This document shows positions 59,011 to 64,000 of a DNA stretch of 64,000 bases, piece after piece. How positions within the stretch are numbered: position 1 is the first letter of the stretch; every line of letters starts with the position of its first letter. The DNA comes from Chenggangzhangella methanolivorans (GTDB lineage Bacteria > Pseudomonadota > Alphaproteobacteria > Rhizobiales > Methylopilaceae): assembly GCF_019797865.1 (NCBI RefSeq), contig NZ_CP081869.1, positions 1,178,001-1,242,000 of the forward strand. Direction: 5' to 3'. Under the pieces are notes generated by a model. The model was not told where the DNA came from, ran no database searches, and saw only the letters and a program-made list of their open reading frames with translations. Position numbers and translations under genes: made by a program.

Positions 59011-59991
59011 TCAGTTGGTGGCGAGGAAGCCGGCCTTGCCCATCAGATCCTTGTGCAGGGCTTCGTCGGACAACAGGAAGTCCTCGAAATCCTCGCCGAA
59101 GCGCTGGTCGGGGAGCAGCGCGTTGCGCTCGAGATACTCCTTCCACTCGGGCGTCTCGGAGACCTTCTTGAGCAGGTTCACGTAGAACGCCTTCTGCTCC
59201 TCGGTCACGCCGCCGGGCATGAAGATGCCGCGCAGCATGTTGTAGGTGAAGTTGAGCCCCTGCTCGCCGCAGTCGGGGATGTCTCCAGGCCGTGTCGCCC
59301 GAGATCTTGCCGTGTAGGCGATCCGCTTCTTCGACAGCACGCAGAGCGGACGTGTCTGGCCGCCGCGCCAGTTGGCGACGTCCTCGGACGGGTTGTTGGT
59401 GTCGGCCGAGACATGGCCGCCGGCGAGCTGGGTCGAGGCCTCGCCGCCCGACTTGTAGGGAATGTAGGTCAGCTTCACGCCGGCTTCCGCGCCGATCGAG
59501 AACACGATCAGATCGTCCTCTCGCTTGGAGCCGCCGCCGCCGATCTTCATCGCGGGCGAGGCTGTCTTGGCCTCGGCGAGAAGGTCTTGCACCGTCTTGT
59601 AGGACGCGTCGTTCTTCACCCAGACAAGGAACTCGTCCTGGGCCAGCATCCCGACCGGCGTGAAGTTGCGCCAGTTGACCGGGATCTTGGTCGAGAGCGG
59701 GGTCATGTAGATGCCGCTCGAGGTGGTCAGAAGCTTGTGCGGGTCGCGCATGGACTTCTGGATGTCCATCATCGCCTCGCCGCCGGTCGCGGCCGGCTTG
59801 TTCACGACGACGAGCTGCTGCGACGACAGGTTGTGCTTCTGGACGATGCCCTGGATCGTCCGCGCCATCTGGTCAGAGGCGCCGCCGGGGCCGAACGGCA
59901 CCACGACCTCGACTGGCTTGGTCGGCTCCCAGGCGGATGCATGCGCGGTCGCGCTCAGAACGAGCGCCGCTGACAAGGCCAAAGCCTTCAT
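59011..59991 (-). CDS. tctC: Tripartite tricarboxylate transporter substrate-binding protein (TctC/Bug)
   Basis: A 326-aa periplasmic protein with a signal peptide (MKALALSAALVLSATAHASA). PVEVVVPFGPGGASDQMART is the Bug-family substrate loop; ANWRGGQTRPLCVLS and the end (GFLATN) fit the family. Residues around 59285-59315 are out of frame by two compensating shifts (RSRATRPG stands where KISGDTAW-like sequence is expected). GGGAGGAAATGAG precedes the ATG at 59991. First gene of the operon; it should bind malonate or a similar diacid. Confidence 0.82.
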   Translation of the reverse strand: MKALALSAALVLSATAHASAWEPTKPVEVVVPFGPGGASDQMARTIQGIVQKHNLSSQQLVVVNKPAATGGEAMMDIQKSMRDPHKLLTTSSGIYMTPLSTKIPVNWRNFTPVGMLAQDEFLVWVKNDASYKTVQDLLAEAKTASPAMKIGGGGSKREDDLIVFSIGAEAGVKLTYIPYKSGGEASTQLAGGHVSADTNNPSEDVANWRGGQTRPLCVLSKKRIAYTARSRATRPGDIPDCGEQGLNFTYNMLRGIFMPGGVTEEQKAFYVNLLKKVSETPEWKEYLERNALLPDQRFGEDFEDFLLSDEALHKDLMGKAGFLATN

Positions 59992-60299
59992 CTCATTTCC
60001 TCCCCATATGGCGATTGCGTTGGCCGCATCGCCTTGCTTTTCTGGAATGACTACATCGTACACACATGATGTTCAACTGATATATCATAATCGACGGTTC
60101 TCCGGCTCTCGCGCGTTGGAGGCTGTGGAGAGATGAGACGTCCGGGCCGCCCGCGCCGCGAGCGCGCGACCTGCCGCGCATCCGGCTGGAGGCCGCGCGG
60201 TTCCCGCCCGGCCGGACGCCGCCGCGGCGTGGCGGCGTGGCGCTCGACAAGGCGGCGAAGGCTGGGCTTCGGGACCAGGAGCGCCGTCCCGGAGCGAAC
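59992..60299 (-). promoter_or_regulatory. Upstream region of the tct-mdc operon, with a perfect palindrome
   Basis: 308 bp between the AMP-ligase stop and tctC, with an AT-rich core. TGATATATCA (60078-60087) is a perfect 10-bp palindrome, about 87 bp before the tctC start; GntR/FCD-type regulators of carboxylate operons bind similar sites. No regulator gene is in the window. The rest shows nothing clear. Confidence 0.4.
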
Positions 60300-61727
60300 T
60301 CAGCCCGCCGACGCCTGCTTCCGAAGCGCCGTCTTGAGGCGCACATAGTCGACTTTCGATCGATGACGCAGATCGAACGGTATCGCCCGCAGGGGCGCGA
60401 CGCTCAGATCGCCGAACGCGGCGGCCGACGCTTTCCACTCCGCCAGCTTTGCCCGATCGCCCTCGACGGCGAGGATACCCGTCCCGTCCATGTCGACCAG
60501 CGCGCAGCGTCTGACGCCCGGCCAGAGCCTCGCGGCCGCCTCGACGCAGAAGGGCGAAAGCCCCGCGGCGCGCCCGTCCAGCCTCCCCGTGAGCCAGAGC
60601 CGCACCGACGCGTCGAGCCGGCCGCCGTCGCCGGTGCGGTGCCAGATCTCGCCGTCGCGGCGGATCTTGGTCGCGGCGTCGTCGTCGGGGTCGAGATAAC
60701 CCTTGTTTACATGCCCGCCCGTCACGACGATCTCGTCCGCGAGGATCTCGAGCCGGATGGGCGTCGATCGGCTTTCCGGCGAGCCCCGCCCCGGTTCGCA
60801 TCGCCTCCCAGTCCTTGGCGTCGATCTCGCTCGCTTCGAGATGGGCGATCGGCTCGGCTTCCGTTGAGCCGTAGACCGCCACCACCCGCGTCCGGGAGTT
60901 CTGCGCGAGCCGCTCCATCAGGTCCGGAAACACCGGGCCGCCGCCGGTGAAGATCGTCGCGAGGCCGGGGTCGCGTCCGCTCGCCGCCAGCCCCTCGCAG
61001 ATCGACGGCGGGACCAGCGCGCGGGTGACGCGATGGGCGGAGATGTGGTCGCAGATTTCGCGGCGTCCGCCTCGTGCGGCTTTTCAGGTTCCAGTTTGGG
61101 AGCAGCGAGGTGACGCCCTGCCCGAGGTTCGCGAGGACGAACACCGGGAAGGCCACGAGATCGGTCTCGTTCTCGCGCTCGGGCGCCAGCAGGTCCTTCA
61201 GCACGTCGTTCTGGTTGAGAAGAAAGCCATGCGTGCGCATGATCGACTTCGGTCGTCCCGTGGAGCCGCTGGTGAAGGAGATCAGCGCCGGGGTGGTCGG
61301 GCTCCACCTCCTCCAGCAGGTCGCCGCTTGTCGTGTAGCCGTCGCCCGGAGTCAGCGTCAGCGGCACGCGCCAGAGTTCGGGAAGCGCGTAGCCCAGCGC
61401 CCGAAACCAGCCGTCGGTGAGATAGGCCTTCGGCGTGGCGGCGCGGGCGGCGTGGCGGAGCCCTGCGAGCCCCATCGCGGGTTCGGGCAGCACTGCGACG
61501 GCCCCCAACCGCCAGCGCCGCAAGGCCCGCATAGAGCCCTGGCCCGAGCCCCATGGCGATGACGACGCGGTCGCCCTTTCGACGCCCGCGCGCTTCCATG
61601 CGGATGCGAGCCGGCTCGACCAGCCGAGCAGCTCGGAAAAGCCGACCTGGACTCCCTCCCCCGTGACGATCGCGGGCTTCTGGCCGTCGATTCCGGGGAC
61701 GCCGAGCATATGGGCGACGAGGTTCAT
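60300..61727 (-). CDS. AMP-forming acyl/aryl-CoA ligase-like protein, many frameshifts
   Basis: About 475 codons across six or more frame pieces. GDRVVIAMGLGPGLYAGLAA, then SFTSGSTGRPKSIMRTHGFL (adenylate-binding P-loop-like motif), VVAVYGSTEAEPIAHLEASE, GHVNKGYLDPDDDAATKIRR and WHRTGDGGRLD (the TGD motif) follow the order of ANL-superfamily enzymes. The short C-terminal domain (DLRHRSKVDYVRLKTAL) has a Lys in the catalytic position. The substrate is unknown. It overlaps no neighbour but lies 6 bp from the GNAT gene and is likely in one operon with it. Confidence 0.65.
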
Positions 61728-61733
61728 GGGGCC

Positions 61734-62583
61734 TCAGTCCAGCCTGCGCGCCATCAGCTCGTAGCGGCGAAAGACCTTTCCGGCGTGTTTCTGGCTCCGG
61801 TCGAGCGAGACGTTGTCGACATGCATCAGCGCGTGGATGAAGTCCGAAAAGCCGGCTTCGCGCGCCAGCCGGTGGACATGGTCGAGCAGCACGCGGCCGA
61901 CGCCGCGGCGCATGCTGGCGTAGGTCTTGACGATGATCGTCTTCGCCATCGGCCCTTCGAGCCGGTTCGGGATGGCGAACAGGAAGCCGACGAGATCGCC
62001 CCTCTGGTCATGGGCGAACAGAACGAAGCGCGGATCGACCGCCGGGATGATGGGCGCGTAGAGTTCGAGAAACCCCTCGAGGTCGAGCGGCTTGAAGAAG
62101 GCGTTGCGCTCGAAGGCTCCGGCCGACATGGCGTAGAGCCGCCGGACGAAGCCGTCCGGGTTCGAGCCGTCCCACTGCGTGACCGCGACGCCTTCGAGCG
62201 CGGCGGGAAGTCCGTCGCCGATCGCCTCGTCGAGCGTCCCGCGGGTGGAGACGTAAGCCGAGACCGGCGCGAAGCCGGCGGCTGTGAAGGCCTCGCGGTC
62301 ATGCGGGCCGCTGGCGGGCTCCATGAGAAAGGGCGGCGAGCCGTCGCTCTCGGCGACGAGGCGGTAGGCGTGCCAAGTGTCGCCGTCCATCGGGCCGAGG
62401 ACGGCTGTAAACGCCTGCCTCGCTGATTTTCGCCACCGCCTGCTCGATGAGCGCACGGCCCGCCTCGGCCGAGGGGCACCGGAAGCGCCCGATCGTGGCC
62501 GTGGCGGTCTCGCCCCATTTCGGCCCGTCGAGAAACACCGTGCAGGCGGCCCCGCCGTGCTCGAGCTCGATGGTCTGGCTCAT
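61734..62583 (-). CDS. GNAT-family acyltransferase, one frameshift
   Basis: About 283 codons in two frames (join near 62405). After an N-terminal region (FLDGPKWGETATATIGRF, FEPVSAY-like stretch) the C-terminal half has VLFAHDQRGDLVGFLFAIPN, then IIVKTYASMRRGVGRVLLDH, the CoA-binding (RxxGxG/A-like) loop of GNAT enzymes. It sits between the AMP ligase and the CTP-transferase-like gene, which suggests an acylation step. Acceptor unknown. Confidence 0.55.
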
Positions 62584-63885
62584 GGGGCGAGGCCCCGGTC
62601 ATGAGTTGGCTGACAAACAAAGCGAGCGGCGCGACGGCCGCCAGCCCGACCACGCGCGGAGAACGCCAGCGGTCGAAGAGATCGGGCCGCGCCGCGCAGG
62701 CGAAGGCCGTGAGGCCGAGCGCGGCGGCCGCCCATGGCCAGAGCGCCCCGTGCCACTGGCTGTGCGCAGGATTGAGCGGAACGATCAGGAACAGCGCGAC
62801 GCCCACCGCCGCCATGCCAGCAATCGTCACGGCGTGGCTCCGCGCCAGCAGCGCGAGGAAGCCGACGGCCGCCGCCGCGAAGGTGAGATTGTAGGCGTGA
62901 GCGCGTTGACCCCGGTGGTGTCGCCCAGAAACAGCCAGATCAGCGCGGCGCCGCTCACCGCCGAGATGAGATCGAGGTCGGGGAACCGCCCGCGTCCGGG
63001 CCGCAGGTTTCGCGCCGCGAAATGACAGCCGATCGCGATCACAGGCAGGACGACGTTCTGCAGCGCCGTCACCGCGCCGGTGAGGAAGATCAGCGCCGCA
63101 TAGGCGCGCGCGGCGTGGGGCGTGATCCTCAAGAGCGGCGCAAAGGCGAGGATCGCGATCATCATCACGATCAGCGAGGCCGCGAGAACGCCGAGGTTCA
63201 GCGGCGGCGTGTCGAGATTGTTGGCGAGCAGCAGGTGGATGCCGATCGGCACGAACAGATTGTCGTAGCCGCGCCAGCTGTCGGCCTCGATCAGAGCGCC
63301 GAAGGCCGCGATCATCAGCGAGAGCGCCACCACCTTGCCGCGATCGATCTCGGTCATCAGCAGCAGGAGGATGAGAGCGAGGATCCAGGTCACGAGGAAG
63401 AACATCGTGGTGCCCTCCCAGCTCTTCGTCCCCTCCTCGACCTTGAAATGCGCCCGGCCGTAGCGCGTGCCTGTGAGCGCGGCGGCGGCGTCGGAGAGCG
63501 TCAGCACGAGCAGCGGCAGCACGTAGAGCACCGGCCGGTCATGGCTCTGGAAGAACAGGAAGCCGACGCTGAGCGCGAGAAACAGCTCGCCATAGGATTT
63601 GCGCGCGACGCCATGCACCGCCTCGCCGACGCCGCCGGCCGCGCGCCTCAGGCGGATCGCCACCAGCACTGCGAGCGACAGGCAAATGAGCAGCGCGGCG
63701 GGCCAGCGGTCGGTGAAGGTCCAGGGCAGGGTCAGCGCGTAGAGCCCGGTGCCGACATGGACGCATTTGCGCTGGAGTTCGCCCGGCAGCCCGACCGCGC
63801 GGCCGATGACGCTGACGCCGGCCAAGAGGCCGAACATCGCCGCGATGGAGCCCGCCACCAGCGCGAGGTTGAGCCAGACGCTCAA
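62580..63885 (-). CDS. Dolichol-kinase / CTP-transferase-like membrane protein, frameshifted
   Basis: About 435 codons with a break near 62900. The first part has about eight spans and the conserved region PGELQRKCVHVGTGLYALTL, then LTLSDAAAALTGTRYGRAHF and EEGTKSWEGTTMFFLVTWIL, as in SEC59/cytidylyltransferase-type proteins (phytol, dolichol and phosphatidate families). The rest (FLALLARSHAVTIAGMAAVG and on) adds four more spans. TTG 63885 overlaps the upstream stop (TTGA). The substrate may be a polyprenol or lipid alcohol. The end is estimated because another small shift may precede the GNAT start. Confidence 0.6.
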
Positions 63886-64000
63886 GCCTGAAGCTCCTCC
63901 ACCACGAAGTCGGAGTAGAAGAACGCCTTGTCGGCCGCCTTGCCCGCCGTTTCGAGATCGGTCCGCGTGGTCATCCGCGCGGCGAAGGCTGAGGGCAGGC
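63882..64000 (-). CDS. C-terminal end of an unknown protein (partial)
   Basis: The last 38 codons of a minus-strand gene that enters from beyond the window: ARMTTRTDLETAGKAADKAF then FYSDFVVEELQA and TGA (63882-63884). Its stop overlaps the start of the next gene, so it belongs to the same operon. Nothing in this tail identifies a family. Confidence 0.5.
   Translation of the reverse strand, partial: LPSAFAARMTTRTDLETAGKAADKAFFYSDFVVEELQA

Overview
The window is high-GC DNA from an alphaproteobacterium, most likely of the order Hyphomicrobiales (Rhizobiales). This rests on a caa3-type oxidase with a subunit I/III fusion, a PaoABC-type aldehyde oxidoreductase, a bacteriophytochrome with an HWE-type kinase, a TniQ gene of the type seen in Hyphomicrobiales, and EcfG-like promoter sites. 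No rRNA or marker gene narrows this further. About twenty genes, including conserved ones such as cytochrome oxidase, xthA and mdcA, are broken by single-base shifts, several beside short G, C, A or T runs. I read most of these as assembly indels and give each broken gene as one locus.

Layout. 1-22234: tail of a molybdopterin oxidoreductase, exoD, small stress-type genes, two GH13 genes (trehalose metabolism), paoCBA, folB, a TIGR02587/TIGR02588 pair, a tightly overlapped cytochrome c oxidase operon below a formate-dehydrogenase-like gene, xthA, DUF1810, and an antiporter operon behind a likely EcfG promoter. 22441-30499: a bacteriophytochrome and a very large PAS hybrid kinase, then a pair of paralogous small genes starting MSYTVI. 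30541-36026: a degraded mobile region with an ISL3 remnant, an XRE regulator, an AAA+/M41 protease gene cut by an IS3 element, and a TniQ tail carrying an in-frame stop. 36232-42132: arsC, a cobalamin-binding-type protein, chrA, a divergent AraC/MFS pair, a voltage-gated channel and tRNA-Ser(CGA).

42133-51052 is a genomic island inserted at the 3' end of tRNA-Ser. It is bounded by a 14-bp direct repeat and has a tyrosine integrase and an AlpA-type excisionase at its right end. Its cargo is the most interesting part of the window: a four-gene overlapping operon (Rad50/SMC-like ATPase with two CxxC pairs, a middle component, a 63-aa protein, a PD-(D/E)XK nuclease) facing a convergent DNA methyltransferase whose stop overlaps the nuclease stop. 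Behind it lie a HUH-like protein and an orphan JAMM/MPN protein. I interpret this as a candidate ABC/SMC-type defence system with its own modification enzyme.

51412-60063 is a malonate decarboxylase operon (mdcACDEBH) led by a tripartite tricarboxylate-type transporter (tctCBA). The transporter would import malonate and the enzyme would decarboxylate it on an ACP-bound prosthetic group. mdcG is not seen. 60300-64000 is a separate cluster of an AMP-forming ligase, a GNAT acyltransferase, a dolichol-kinase/CTP-transferase-like membrane protein and a partial gene, probably a cryptic lipid-related pathway.
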